From Njordibacter sp028825405 (GTDB lineage Bacteria > Pseudomonadota > Gammaproteobacteria > Pseudomonadales > Balneatricaceae), in NCBI RefSeq assembly GCF_047730065.1, contig NZ_CP159829.1, positions 2,294,001 to 2,358,000 of the forward strand: 64,000 bases of DNA, written 5' to 3'. Within the stretch, counting starts at the first letter, position 1; the number at the start of each line of letters is the position of its first letter. Shown here in pieces: positions 25,744 to 34,912 of this stretch. The position numbers and the translations under genes were made by a program. The notes below the pieces were generated by a model that was not told where the DNA came from, ran no database searches, and was given only the letters and a program-made list of their open reading frames with translations.

Positions 25744-25802
25744 ACAATTATACTTTGGTCCTACAATGATGCTTTAGTCTCTACAATTATACTTTAGTCT
25801 CT
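25744..25802. repeat. three 20-bp direct repeats upstream of coxM, candidate regulator sites
   Basis: Units at 25744-25762, 25763-25782 and 25783-25802 follow the consensus ACAATTATACTTTAGTCTCT. The first is 19 bp (GGTCCT end) and the second has two changes. A 20-bp period places the sites on nearly the same DNA face. The position is 95 bp before the coxM start. Confidence 0.5.
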
Positions 25803-25955
25803 ATTAAAGTTAGCGTTGCCCCCCTTTGTGAAAAACCACTAGGGTCAAAACCACCGCCGCTCGCGCATGCACCAGTGGCAATATTTACGCATGAAAAGAC
25901 AATAGAAAATCATTTTGAATAATTACATAGCTTATTGGCCTAGGTTATCCTGCCA

Positions 25956-26201
25956 CTAGGCATACTGTGATGGGTTTTTTAATGATTTATCGATTTCTGA
26001 TAATAGCTCGCGCATAGCGATGACTTCTTTAGTTCTAAGACTGTGAACATACCTATGATGACTCTTTCCAAATGGCTTGACTGAAGTCTTGTCAGTCCTC
26101 TTTAGCTGAGCGTCTGCCAAGTTCGCACATGGCCCGGTCCCAACGATGAAACCATAGACGATATAGCGCTCACCCATCAGTAATGCTGTGTGGTGAGTCA
26201 A
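25956..26201 (-). pseudogene. broken copy of the HGGxSTG-type gene at 12911-13159
   Basis: The last ~35 residues (FGKSHHRYVHSLRTKEVIAMRELL...DKSLK) match the end of the protein at 12911-13159. The N-terminal part is unrelated and lacks the cysteine motif. An ORF of 81 residues remains but is probably a decayed or chimeric copy. It lies in the ~800-bp gap between coxM and the NTF2-like gene, in which nothing else but the 20-bp repeats was recognised. Confidence 0.55.
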
Positions 26202-26478
26202 ACACGAAAAATACTAATTAATATATTGACGATGCTAAGGTTATTCATAGTAATAAATATATCTATGAACATTGTAAGTATGTTAATTCATATATATATT
26301 TGAGTATTAAATGCATGTTCCATGGGCCCTCAGTGCATAGACTACAATTGATCAATACCTGGGTCATTGACTTCAATTTTTTATCTACTTATAATTAATT
26401 ACATTATGTAAATAATAATTATTTTTAATTATAAAAACGAGGCTCTTCTGTTAGAAAAATTCTAACTTTGAAAAACAA

Positions 26479-26859
26479 ATGGCAACTGAATATTCTGAAA
26501 TTTTAAACCTACTCGACGACTACTTTGATCTTCTTTACAAATGTGACGTTGAACTTATAAATCAATTATTTTTGCCAAATGCCAATGTCTGCAATGTGTC
26601 AGATGATGTGGCAGTCATAATTGATATGGATCAGTTTCATGAACGAATAGCATCCAGAATTTCGCCAGAAAGCCAGAATAAGAACAGGGACGATCGTATT
26701 TTATCAATTGACATAACATGCCCCACAATTGCTTTAGCTAAGGTAGATTTATTGATCTTGCCAGGGGGTCGTTACACCGACTACCTGTCTCTACTAAAAG
26801 TTGCTGGTAATTGGAAAATTGCTTCGAAGGTGTTTCATTTGAAAGTTGAAGACCAATAA
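26479..26859 (+). CDS. NTF2-like (lumazine-binding/SnoaL-type) protein, 126 aa
   Basis: A single small alpha+beta barrel protein. The N-terminal helix (LLDDYFDLLYKCDVELINQLF) and the final strand block (LLKVAGNWKIASKVFHLK) are typical of the putative lumazine-binding subgroup of NTF2-like proteins. Members are often of unknown function or act as small isomerases. It converges with the ROK regulator (13-nt gap). Its ATG has no strong ribosome binding site. Confidence 0.7.
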   Translation: MATEYSEILNLLDDYFDLLYKCDVELINQLFLPNANVCNVSDDVAVIIDMDQFHERIASRISPESQNKNRDDRILSIDITCPTIALAKVDLLILPGGRYTDYLSLLKVAGNWKIASKVFHLKVEDQ

Positions 26860-26872
26860 TAAAAGGCAAAAG

Positions 26873-28030
26873 CTAACGGACTATGTCAGCACATAAATAT
26901 TCCCTAAGAGCAAGATTTATGGTCGCTTCTATATAGGATGTTTTGTTGATTAGGAATTTTGTAGTCTCAGCATCTGTACCCTTTGAGATTTCCCGGTAGG
27001 TGTTTGTAATTCCTTCACAGAAGGCTTCTGCTGCCACAGCAGGTCCGGCCAATACGATAATGTCTGGAGAAAAGGTCACAGTTAATGCCATTAGACTTGC
27101 CCCTAACGTTTTCCCTGCTTCAAGAAATATCTCCTTCTCCAGAACAGAGTTTTTGTTACATGAATCAACTGCACTTTGAAAGCGCTTTGTAATATTTGAA
27201 TGAGTATCGTTTGATAAATTTCTGGTGCCTTCAAGCCTCTGAAGAATTGCTTCGCCTGACGAAATTTCATCGAGTCTTATGAGTTTGTCAGAATGCCATA
27301 AAGCGGGTGTTTTACCAATCAGTCCCTCATTCCCACGTTTTCTCACAATACGGCGGTCTATTGCTAGACTTGCACCCATTCCTACAGCGACATGGATTAA
27401 GAAAATGTTCATGTACGGGTCGTCCTCAAGACCAGTTCTTTCGAGGTAATTTAAACAAAGTGTGTCAGCAATATTTTCAACTCGGACGGGACATCCCAAG
27501 CGCTCAGTAAGGTGCTCACCAAAAGGATAATTCCTCCATTTTAACAGAGGTGCTTGTTTAAGATATCCCGTTTCGATATTAATAGAACCAGCGATAGCTA
27601 ACGCTGCACCAAGTACTTTCTTTCTATTTAATGCTCCATTTTTAGTCAGTTCTTCGACATAATTAGATATAAATTCTATTGCAGATTTAGGTGATTTGAC
27701 GGCCTGGAGTGGTATTTTGGCTTCATGATGTGTCTTACCAGAAATATCAGTGATCGTAATGATCCTTGAAAATGCAGATATGCATATTGCAATTACGAAT
27801 CCACCTTCAGGATTGATGAAAATATCGGTTTGATGACGTCCCAGTTGATTTCCAGACTGATAGGATTTGCCTTCGCAACAGACGCCTTCAGCAATAAGTT
27901 CTTTTGTGATACGTGAAATAGTGGCATTGGTTAGATCTAATCTTTGACTCAATTCTTTGCGTGAAACAGTATCACGCTGAAGCAATAACTCCAGAATTCT
28001 CGCACGATTGGTGGTCCGGATATCATCCAA
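26873..28030 (-). CDS. ROK-family transcriptional regulator (NagC/XylR-type)
   Basis: The 385-residue protein has an N-terminal winged helix-turn-helix (about residues 8-50; RKELSQRLDLTNATISRITKEL) and a ROK domain (IAIAGSINIETG; IIVLAGPAV). The usual ROK zinc motif CxCGxxGCxE is not present; the corresponding region reads SGEAILQRLEG. It is transcribed away from the TRAP operon at 28385, so it probably regulates that operon in response to a sugar or a related ligand. Confidence 0.85.
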   Translation of the reverse strand: MDDIRTTNRARILELLLQRDTVSRKELSQRLDLTNATISRITKELIAEGVCCEGKSYQSGNQLGRHQTDIFINPEGGFVIAICISAFSRIITITDISGKTHHEAKIPLQAVKSPKSAIEFISNYVEELTKNGALNRKKVLGAALAIAGSINIETGYLKQAPLLKWRNYPFGEHLTERLGCPVRVENIADTLCLNYLERTGLEDDPYMNIFLIHVAVGMGASLAIDRRIVRKRGNEGLIGKTPALWHSDKLIRLDEISSGEAILQRLEGTRNLSNDTHSNITKRFQSAVDSCNKNSVLEKEIFLEAGKTLGASLMALTVTFSPDIIVLAGPAVAAEAFCEGITNTYREISKGTDAETTKFLINKTSYIEATINLALREYLCADIVR

Positions 28031-28384
28031 ATGTGGTCTTTTTGATTGTTTATTTGATCGTTTGATTTAGTAATACCTTTTTAAGCACTTGTTTATGTTC
28101 ATTATTATATCAGACGATTCTGATTTCAATAATGCTTATAACATAGCATTTGACTAGAAAACCTAGTTAGTATAATGTATTAATTACAACATGTAATAAA
28201 CAATTTTATTAAAGCGTTGTAACAAGTTTAAAAAAAAGAACACTCCACGTAGGGGTGTATCGACTGTATAAATGTTGTTTATAACTGTGTAGGTTGGGTG
28301 TTAGATGAATGTGATTATTGAGTCACTGATGTTTAACTGAAACGTGAAGTTTATGAATATATTAAATTTACAGGGGAACTTAAA
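28031..28384. promoter_or_regulatory. divergent control region between the ROK gene and the TRAP operon
   Basis: AT-rich 354-bp region. Candidate operator elements are CTAG-N5-CTAG (about 28154-28166) and TTACAACATGTAA (28185-28197, arms TTACA/TGTAA). A strong AGGGGA precedes dctP. I cannot place the promoters firmly. Confidence 0.4.
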
Positions 28385-29431
28385 ATGATCTCAAGAAGAA
28401 ATGTACTTAAAACTGGAACTGCAGCTTTAGCAGGGTTAGCGTTACCGTATGTTGCAAAAACTGCATCCGCAGCGAAAGCTGATTACGTCATGACGTTTGG
28501 TCATACTTTTGGTGACGCTACCAAAGACTATATGGCCACGGGTCTAAATTTTTTCAAAGAAAGAGCTGAGAAGTACGCAGGTGGAAAATTATTAGTAGAT
28601 ATTCATGAGGCTGGAAGCTTAGGTGGACAGACAGTTCTTCCACAAAAGGTGTTGACCAACGCAATTCAGGCTTGTCAATTGTCGACGCAAAACTTTACAC
28701 CGTATGCAAGTGTATACAATCTTTTAGATTTCCCATTTTTATTTCCGAGCAACGAAAAATTTGAAGAGATATTAGCTTCTGATGTTTTTGTGGATAGTGA
28801 TTTGATAAAGGAGCCTGAGAGTAAAGGCTTCAAAGTTCTACCTGGTATGTGGTCCAATGCAGGGCACCGTGTTATTGGAGTATCGAAGGTAGCAGATAAA
28901 GTAATAAAAATGCCAGACGATTTGGATGGTATAAAAATCAGAGTCACAGGTTCGAAAGTTGAGCAGCAGGTGTTCAAGTTAACACCTGCGAACCCAGTCT
29001 CTATTGCCTGGGGTGAAACCTACCAAGCTTTACAGCAAGGTGCAGCTGATGCATTGAACGTTGGTCTTGGTCCACTTACAGCAACAAAGATATACGAAAC
29101 TTTGGGCTCAGCGACAATGTCTCAGATTAGCCTTAATTGTCATATCACCGTTCTGAATAAAAAGTGGTTCGATAAATTACCAAGCGATGTTCAGGGAGCT
29201 ATTATGAAAGCAGCTGCTGAAAGTTTTGAATATCAAAAAGAAAAACAAAGGACTGCTAACGAGAAAATAGTAAAGTTATGGGAATCATCAGGAATTAAAA
29301 TGCACACATTAAGCGATGATGAGAAGAAAGCTTGGAGTGCTATTGCTGGCCATAAACTACCCGTTTGGGATGAATTCAAGAATCGTTATGGCAAAGATCT
29401 ATATGAACGGATAGCGGGCATGACATCATGA
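28385..29431 (+). CDS. dctP: TRAP transporter substrate-binding protein (DctP family)
   Basis: The 348-residue periplasmic binding protein begins MISRRNVLKTGTAALAGLAL, a twin-arginine-like signal (SRRNVLK) ending near TASA. The fold has the DctP blocks GLKVLPGMWSNAGHR-type and IRVTGSKVEQQVFK (conserved substrate-carboxylate arginine region). AGGGGA lies 7 nt before the ATG. The substrate is unknown; TRAP systems usually take organic acids or sugar acids. It is the first gene of dctPQM-cupin. The symbol is family level. Confidence 0.9.
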   Translation: MISRRNVLKTGTAALAGLALPYVAKTASAAKADYVMTFGHTFGDATKDYMATGLNFFKERAEKYAGGKLLVDIHEAGSLGGQTVLPQKVLTNAIQACQLSTQNFTPYASVYNLLDFPFLFPSNEKFEEILASDVFVDSDLIKEPESKGFKVLPGMWSNAGHRVIGVSKVADKVIKMPDDLDGIKIRVTGSKVEQQVFKLTPANPVSIAWGETYQALQQGAADALNVGLGPLTATKIYETLGSATMSQISLNCHITVLNKKWFDKLPSDVQGAIMKAAAESFEYQKEKQRTANEKIVKLWESSGIKMHTLSDDEKKAWSAIAGHKLPVWDEFKNRYGKDLYERIAGMTS

Positions 29432-29529
29432 CTTACAAGCTAAATATTATGTGAGCTGGGAAGAGTTCAGTAAGCCTCATTTGTTTGAATTAATAATGGA
29501 ACTATTAACTTGGCAGGAACAGAATTCTG

Positions 29530-30039
29530 ATGAGAATATTTATGAGGTTTTTGGACACTAAGTTAATTAAGTGGTTCATTATTGGCACGTACTCGTATTT
29601 CTGTTTAATTATCTTAATAGAAGTTATTAGGAGATATGCCTTTGGGGCTTCAAGTGCTTGGGGTGAAATGACGGCACGATATGCGTTTGTCTACTTGACC
29701 TACGTGGCTGCCTCAGAGGCTATTAGACATTCTCGGCACATTCGTATCGATTTAATTCCAAACTGGTTATCACCTTCAAAAGCTAGATGGTTAAGTTTGT
29801 ATATTGATGTTTTAACCTTATTCCTTGCATGCGCCATTGTTTATTATTCATTAGAGTTGATGGAAATACAGTGGTCAGCTGGAATAGTGATGTCCGCTAT
29901 TGATCTCAATATGTCTTTTGCACACGCCGCGTTGCCCTTAGGCTGGCTTCTCATCATCGTGCGAATCATACAGAATTGGGTTGATCCATTAGAAAAAAAC
30001 AACGATGAATCAACGTCAATACCAGTCAAAAAAGGATAA
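29530..30039 (+). CDS. dctQ: TRAP transporter small membrane subunit (DctQ family)
   Basis: The 169-residue protein has four predicted membrane helices and the conserved SSAWGEMTARYAFVYLTYVAASEAIRHSRHIRIDL block of DctQ proteins (here split over residues ~39-77). AGGA precedes the ATG at about 10 nt. It lies 98 bp after dctP and directly before dctM. Confidence 0.85.
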   Translation: MRIFMRFLDTKLIKWFIIGTYSYFCLIILIEVIRRYAFGASSAWGEMTARYAFVYLTYVAASEAIRHSRHIRIDLIPNWLSPSKARWLSLYIDVLTLFLACAIVYYSLELMEIQWSAGIVMSAIDLNMSFAHAALPLGWLLIIVRIIQNWVDPLEKNNDESTSIPVKKG

Positions 30040-30043
30040 AAAG

Positions 30044-31330
30044 GTGGAACCAAACTCTATAATTATACTAGTAATTGCAGCACTAATGCTCGTGCATCTT
30101 GGCATTGGAGTACCTCTTTTCGTGGTACTTGGTCTTGGATCTATGGCTATGATTTTAGGCTGTGACGTATACTCTATTACTGTCTTTGGAGAAGTTCCTT
30201 TTAGTGCCATTGATAGCTGGGCGTTGCTTGCTATGCCTCTCTTTATTCTGGCTGGTGAAATAATATCACGTGGGCAAACGGCAAATAATCTGGTTCGACT
30301 GGGTGAAGCCATAGTTGGTTGGATCCGTGGTGGCCTGGGCATGGCTACGATACTTGGTTGCTTCTTTTTTGCAGGCACAAGTGGCTCCAGTTCAGCAGAC
30401 ACCATCACCATCGGTAGAATAATGGTGCCAGCTATGAAAAAGCGAGGATATCAGGCAAGTTATGCCGCCTCACTTGCGGCTTCAGGTGGAATACTTGGCG
30501 TTATCGTACCCCCTAGTTTAATTTTTATTATATATGGTGTAGCGACTAGCACATCCATCGGTGATTTATTTTTAGGAGGTATATTTCCTGGTTTGATACT
30601 TGCAATCGCAATGTGTACTGCAAACTATTTTGTATGCAAGCACACCGACTGGGGTGTGCCTGAAAGTGGTGCGTTTTCATTAAAGGAGGTGGGTGCATCA
30701 CTCTGGCATGCAAAATTTGGCCTTGGGGCGCCAGTGATAATTTTGGGTGGTATTTACAGCGGTGTATTTACTCCAACAGAAGCGGCTAGTGTAGCCGTTG
30801 CTTATGTGACGATTGTTGAGCTATTAATTCATCGGTCCTTCGGTTTAACTGAACTCAAAGAGGCTTTTTTTAGAGCTGCTGTGGTTACAGGAGTTTTGGC
30901 TCCAATAATTGCTTTTTCAGTTTTGCTTGGGGAAGTATTGGCTATTTTACGAGTACCTTCCGACCTAGTGTCTTTTTTCTTCAGCATACCGGTAGGGCCT
31001 GTTGGATCAGTCGCTCTTATTATTCTTGTCCTATTAATCGTAGGCTCTATTCTTGAGCCAATAGCAGCTATTTTAGTCGTTATGCCTATACTTTTACCAA
31101 TCGGAATTGAACTAGGTTTTGACTCGGTGCACTTTGGTGTATTCGTGGTTTGTACCCTAGCAGTCGGCTTTATTACCCCGCCTGTCGGGATCAATTTATT
31201 TGCGGCGTCTGCCGTTAGTGATGAGCCATTTTTAAAAATTGCTGTTAAAGCGATACCAGCTTTTTTTGCATTAATTATAGGTATCGTAGTGATTGCAGCA
31301 TTTCCTAATGTGGTACTTTGGTTCCGCTAA
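30044..31330 (+). CDS. dctM: TRAP transporter large permease (DctM family)
   Basis: A large polytopic permease of about 428 residues with DctM signatures: FAGTSGSSSADTITIG and SGGILGVIVPPSL. GFITPPVGINLF lies near the C-terminus. An ATG at 30005 would overlap dctQ by 35 nt. GTG at 30044 lies 4 nt after the dctQ stop with AAAGGA 7 nt before it and gives the usual family length, so it is preferred. It imports the ligand delivered by DctP, driven by an ion gradient. Confidence 0.88.
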   Translation: MEPNSIIILVIAALMLVHLGIGVPLFVVLGLGSMAMILGCDVYSITVFGEVPFSAIDSWALLAMPLFILAGEIISRGQTANNLVRLGEAIVGWIRGGLGMATILGCFFFAGTSGSSSADTITIGRIMVPAMKKRGYQASYAASLAASGGILGVIVPPSLIFIIYGVATSTSIGDLFLGGIFPGLILAIAMCTANYFVCKHTDWGVPESGAFSLKEVGASLWHAKFGLGAPVIILGGIYSGVFTPTEAASVAVAYVTIVELLIHRSFGLTELKEAFFRAAVVTGVLAPIIAFSVLLGEVLAILRVPSDLVSFFFSIPVGPVGSVALIILVLLIVGSILEPIAAILVVMPILLPIGIELGFDSVHFGVFVVCTLAVGFITPPVGINLFAASAVSDEPFLKIAVKAIPAFFALIIGIVVIAAFPNVVLWFR

Positions 31331-31376
31331 CATCCTTAAGATCTATCTACATAATTAAATAGAAAAGAGAACAGCT

Positions 31377-31799
31377 ATGAATAAAAAGATTAACCATCTA
31401 AAATTTAACGAATTACCAGTTTATGAGCGTGGGCGCGGCATTAAAAATCATTTAATTGCGAGTAAACAAATTGGTGCAAACTCATTGCACTCAGGTATTA
31501 CTTTTATGCCTCCTATGACCTCAGTGCCGGCACATAGTCATAATGCCGAGGAACAAGTTACAGTTTTAGAAGGTACTCTTAGGATCGTTTTGAATGGTGG
31601 CAGTAAAGAATTAATTTGTAATAAATATGATTCTTCCTATCTTTCTTCAGATGTGCAACATCAGCTGTTTAATGATACAGATGAGCAACTGGTGGTAATG
31701 GTAATATATGGTTCATCTGACGTAAATAGAACCTTTTCGCAGACAGGCGAAGTGGTAATTATTGGATCAGAAGAAGATCAATTTACTGCCGATAAGTGA
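31377..31799 (+). CDS. cupin-domain protein, 140 aa
   Basis: A small single-cupin protein. Metal-binding blocks PAHSHNAEEQVTVLEGTL (H, H, E) and HQLFNDTDEQL (last histidine) are visible at about residues 51-70 and 101-112. It follows dctM by 46 bp on the same strand and is probably in the TRAP operon. This suggests an enzyme or sensor acting on the imported compound; substrate unknown. Confidence 0.8.
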   Translation: MNKKINHLKFNELPVYERGRGIKNHLIASKQIGANSLHSGITFMPPMTSVPAHSHNAEEQVTVLEGTLRIVLNGGSKELICNKYDSSYLSSDVQHQLFNDTDEQLVVMVIYGSSDVNRTFSQTGEVVIIGSEEDQFTADK

Positions 31800-31945
31800 G
31801 CAAACTAGCTTTGATATGGGTAGTTGAAACTTTACCTAAAATATATTTTATGTGTATTTTTCAATATAAATCAACAGTGGGGTGCCTTTTGAAGGTTAAG
31901 CCTTCACATCCAGCATACACAGCACGCTGAGCTTTTATAAGCGAT

Positions 31946-32047
31946 CTAGAAGTCTGCATAGGCAGTATCGCTATAACTTAGAGCTATTTCCTCTACGCGT
32001 TGCTCATATTCTTTGGGCACACCATCTCCCGCTAGTTCGTCTTTAAC
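31946..32047 (-). pseudogene. short C-terminal gene remnant
   Basis: A 33-codon minus-strand stretch after a stop reads VKDELAGDGVPKEYEQRVEE then IALSYSDTAYADF and a stop. The composition looks protein-like, but there is no start or ribosome binding site, so it is at most the end of a lost gene. It lies in the 318-bp gap between the cupin and DUF411 genes, where I see nothing else. Confidence 0.25.
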
Positions 32048-32135
32048 CTATACAGTGACAATCAACCGATCTTCATACTATGGATGTGCTAGGATGCCAT
32101 ATTAAATAATTAGCACGATGTTGAGAAAATCAGCA

Positions 32136-32630
32136 ATGAAGAACAAAGTATCGTTAAGCCGGCGCCAATTGTTAATACTTGCATCAGGTTATCTAGTTGC
32201 TGCTCCTTTGGCTGCCTTAGCAGAGGGCATTTACCCTGATATACATGTGGTTAAAAACCCACAGTGTGGTTGCTGCAATGCATGGATCGAAATTTTAAAA
32301 GACAAAGGCTTCAATGTTACTACTGAAGATCGCTCTGGCAGCTTTTTAACTGAGTTTAAGATTCAGAGTGGCGTCCCCAATAATATGATGTCCTGCCATA
32401 CCGCTAAAATTGATGGGTACTTCGTCGAAGGACACGTTGACGCCAGCGACATAAAACGCCTCATAACAGACCGCCCTGATGCTTTAGGTTTAGCCGTGCC
32501 AGCAATGCCTTACGGCTCTCCCGGGATGGGACCTGAAGAAGAGCGTGAAGCATACGATGTTTATATAATCGGCGCTGACGGCACAGCAGCAGTATTTCAA
32601 CATTACCCTGAAGCAGGCATGTCTGTTTAA
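32136..32630 (+). CDS. DUF411 exported metal-binding protein
   Basis: The protein has a twin-arginine-like signal (SLSRRQLLILASGYLVAAPL...ALA) and a DUF411 domain. NPQCGCCNAW holds the CxCC metal/thiol motif, followed by SGVPNNMMSCHTA and the conserved AMPYGSPGMGPE block. DUF411 proteins are periplasmic and often linked to copper handling. An in-frame ATG at 32118 is the alternative start; neither has a strong ribosome binding site. It lies alone downstream of the TRAP operon. A link to copper supply of CO dehydrogenase is possible but unsupported by position. Confidence 0.8.
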   Translation: MKNKVSLSRRQLLILASGYLVAAPLAALAEGIYPDIHVVKNPQCGCCNAWIEILKDKGFNVTTEDRSGSFLTEFKIQSGVPNNMMSCHTAKIDGYFVEGHVDASDIKRLITDRPDALGLAVPAMPYGSPGMGPEEEREAYDVYIIGADGTAAVFQHYPEAGMSV

Positions 32631-33406
32631 GAGTGCCCGACTTAACGTCTCATTCCTTATTTCCTAAACTATGTCTTGGGGGTACCCCCCACTTTGTGTG
32701 GCCCAGAAATCTGGGTAACGGACCTATAACCAGCGTGAGTAAACACTCCCAGATCATTACTTAAAACCCCCATGAGTTCACTAACTCCACCTTGAGTATG
32801 AATATCAAGGACCTCTTTGAGAATAGCGACGCCACCGGCTCTGTTAAGGGGATTAGTACCTACACACATAAGAACCCAAATCATCACTTTGTCGGGCCTT
32901 AGTGAGGGCTAATGTCAACAAACAAAAACCTGCCTCAAGCGATCCAGAATCTTGATAACATCTGGGCGCGTGACCCTAGGAATCTTTCTTAATTTATGAG
33001 CTTATGATTCTGATTTAAAAGCCTCATAAAATGCTACAGCGTGTCATCTCATTCATTTAGTCTAAATGGTTCACTTATGGGCGCAATTGTTACCCAGCGA
33101 CGATTTCAGAATCGTCGAGGTCCTAGATTGGAGGAAGTACCTCAACTCGATGTTCGAGTATTAAAACGTATCGAATTATTTGATCTAAGTGTTTCAAGCG
33201 GTTCATTTTAGTGGACAAGTTTATCGCTCTCAGAATACGCTCTAGAGCACACATATAAAGACTCAACGTGGTTATTTCCTATGCTGTAAAGATGAACCGG
33301 GGAAGACCCCCCTTTCCTGCCTCAGGAAAACTACTTAGGGCACACATGAACTTATTAAAGATTTCCAAGAAGTGTCTATGAATTAATTTTTTTGATATCC
33401 GTTTTA
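32631..33406. other. 776-bp stretch with no intact gene
   Basis: It contains a perfect 12-bp palindrome GGGGGTACCCCC (32678-32689) right after the DUF411 gene and a possible decayed mobile-element-associated gene (33077-33370). A 72-codon minus-strand frame over 32669-32887 is not supported by a ribosome binding site or family pattern. Confidence 0.4.
33077..33370 (+). pseudogene. decayed mobile-element-associated hypothetical gene
   Basis: ATG at 33077 opens a 44-codon frame (MGAIVTQRRFQNRRGPRLEE... LDVRVLKRIELF...GSF) ending in TAG at 33209-33211. The same frame continues with WTSLSLSEYALEH and, after more stops, GEDPPFLPQENYLGHT. The LDVR-LKR-L-SF-W order recalls a short family of hypothetical proteins often found with insertion sequences. 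It is interrupted by several stops. Confidence 0.3.
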
Positions 33407-34903
33407 TCAGGCCGCAGTCAACCCTGACACTGCTGCAATTAAATTTTCTTCTGTCATTTCTTTACCCGTATACTCTCCAACCAGCCGCCCTTCTGCCATG
33501 GTCAATATGCGGTGACTCACACCAATCACTTCTGGCATCTCTGAAGAAATGACAATCACGGCTAAGCCTTGTTCAGCCAGTGTCGCGATGTATTGATGAA
33601 TGGCAGATTTGGAACCCACATCAACGCCCCTAGTTGGCTCATCAAGAATAATTAATTTTGGATGGGCACATAGCCATTTGGCGAGAACTAATTTCTGTTG
33701 ATTACCACCAGACAGATCAGAAAGCAATTGCTCTGGCCCCGTCGTTTTAATTTCAAGTTTGGTTTTATAGTCTTCAAATACTTGCAGTTCCTTGTCCACC
33801 CTAGGAACCCCCATGTTTGAATATAAACTAAGGTGTGGCAGAGTCATATTGTGTCTGCCGCCCATACCCAATATCAGCCCTTGCGATTTCCGATCTTCAG
33901 GCACCAGTGCCAACCCTTTTTCAATGGCCTGTTTTGGGGATGAAAAACTTACCTTTTGATTATCAAAAATGATTTCGCCACTATCTTTTTGGCGCACACC
34001 AAAGAGTGTTTCAGCAACTTCAGACCGACCCGCGCCTATCAAGCCATATAAACCAACCACTTCTCCTGCTCGGACTGAAAAGCTAACATCTTTAAACAAA
34101 CCCCGTATGGTTAATTGATTAACACTTAATAACTCGGCGCCAAATTCTGCTTTTGCTCGGTGAAAATACTGGTCTAGATCTCGACCAATCATTCTATTGG
34201 TGATTTCTCCAATGGTTGATTCACTAGTGTTCACCGTACACTGCACCTCTCCGTCTCTGAGAACCGTAATTCGATCTGCGATCTCAAAAATTTCATCCAT
34301 TTTATGGCTAATGTAAACAATCGCCACACCCTTTTTACGTAAGGATCGCACGACTTCAAAAAGCTGATCTTTTTCAGTAGTTGTAAGTGTTCCAGTGGGT
34401 TCATCAAAGATAACAACATTGGCGTTAAAGACTAACGTGCGCGCAATTTCTACCATTTGCTGCTTCGCAATTGACAAATTACGCACAAGAACTTCGGGTC
34501 CAAAATTACAACCTAACTCATCTAAGGCAATTTTCGCTGCTGCGTTCATTTTTCGTTTGTTAACTATTCCAAAGCGATTGGTTGGCCAGTCGCCTAGGTA
34601 AATATTTTCTGCAGCTGACAATTCGGGTGATAATGAAAGTTCTTGGTGCACCAGCAGGATGCCTAATTCTCGGGCTTCTTTGGGTGTCTTTATAATGACT
34701 TTTTTGCCACGATGGTGAATGGCGCCTTCATCAGGGTTATAAATGCCTGATAGCACTTTCATAAGCGTTGATTTACCTGCGCCATTTTCACCCATTAGCG
34801 CATGCACCTCGCCGGCCCTGATATCAAAACTAACTCTGTTAAGTGCGATCACACCCGGAAATTTTTTCAAAATAGAATCAGCAGTTACAATAATTTCATT
34901 CAT
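33407..34903 (-). CDS. sugar ABC importer ATPase (RbsA/MglA-type, two nucleotide-binding domains)
   Basis: The 498-residue protein has two ABC domains. Domain 1 has Walker A GENGAGKST (38-46), signature LSIAKQQ and Walker B VVIFDEPTGTL. Domain 2 has a degenerate Walker A (GLIGAGRSE), a good signature LSGGNQQK and LIILDEPTRGVD. This is the ribose/galactose-type (CUT2) ATPase. It follows its permease gene by 9 nt. Confidence 0.92.
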   Translation of the reverse strand: MNEIIVTADSILKKFPGVIALNRVSFDIRAGEVHALMGENGAGKSTLMKVLSGIYNPDEGAIHHRGKKVIIKTPKEARELGILLVHQELSLSPELSAAENIYLGDWPTNRFGIVNKRKMNAAAKIALDELGCNFGPEVLVRNLSIAKQQMVEIARTLVFNANVVIFDEPTGTLTTTEKDQLFEVVRSLRKKGVAIVYISHKMDEIFEIADRITVLRDGEVQCTVNTSESTIGEITNRMIGRDLDQYFHRAKAEFGAELLSVNQLTIRGLFKDVSFSVRAGEVVGLYGLIGAGRSEVAETLFGVRQKDSGEIIFDNQKVSFSSPKQAIEKGLALVPEDRKSQGLILGMGGRHNMTLPHLSLYSNMGVPRVDKELQVFEDYKTKLEIKTTGPEQLLSDLSGGNQQKLVLAKWLCAHPKLIILDEPTRGVDVGSKSAIHQYIATLAEQGLAVIVISSEMPEVIGVSHRILTMAEGRLVGEYTGKEMTEENLIAAVSGLTAA

Positions 34904-34912
34904 TTTTTCACC

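Noticed and set aside
32669..32887. 72-codon minus-strand frame after the DUF411 gene
   Set aside because: No ribosome binding site or family; includes the GGGGGTACCCCC palindrome.
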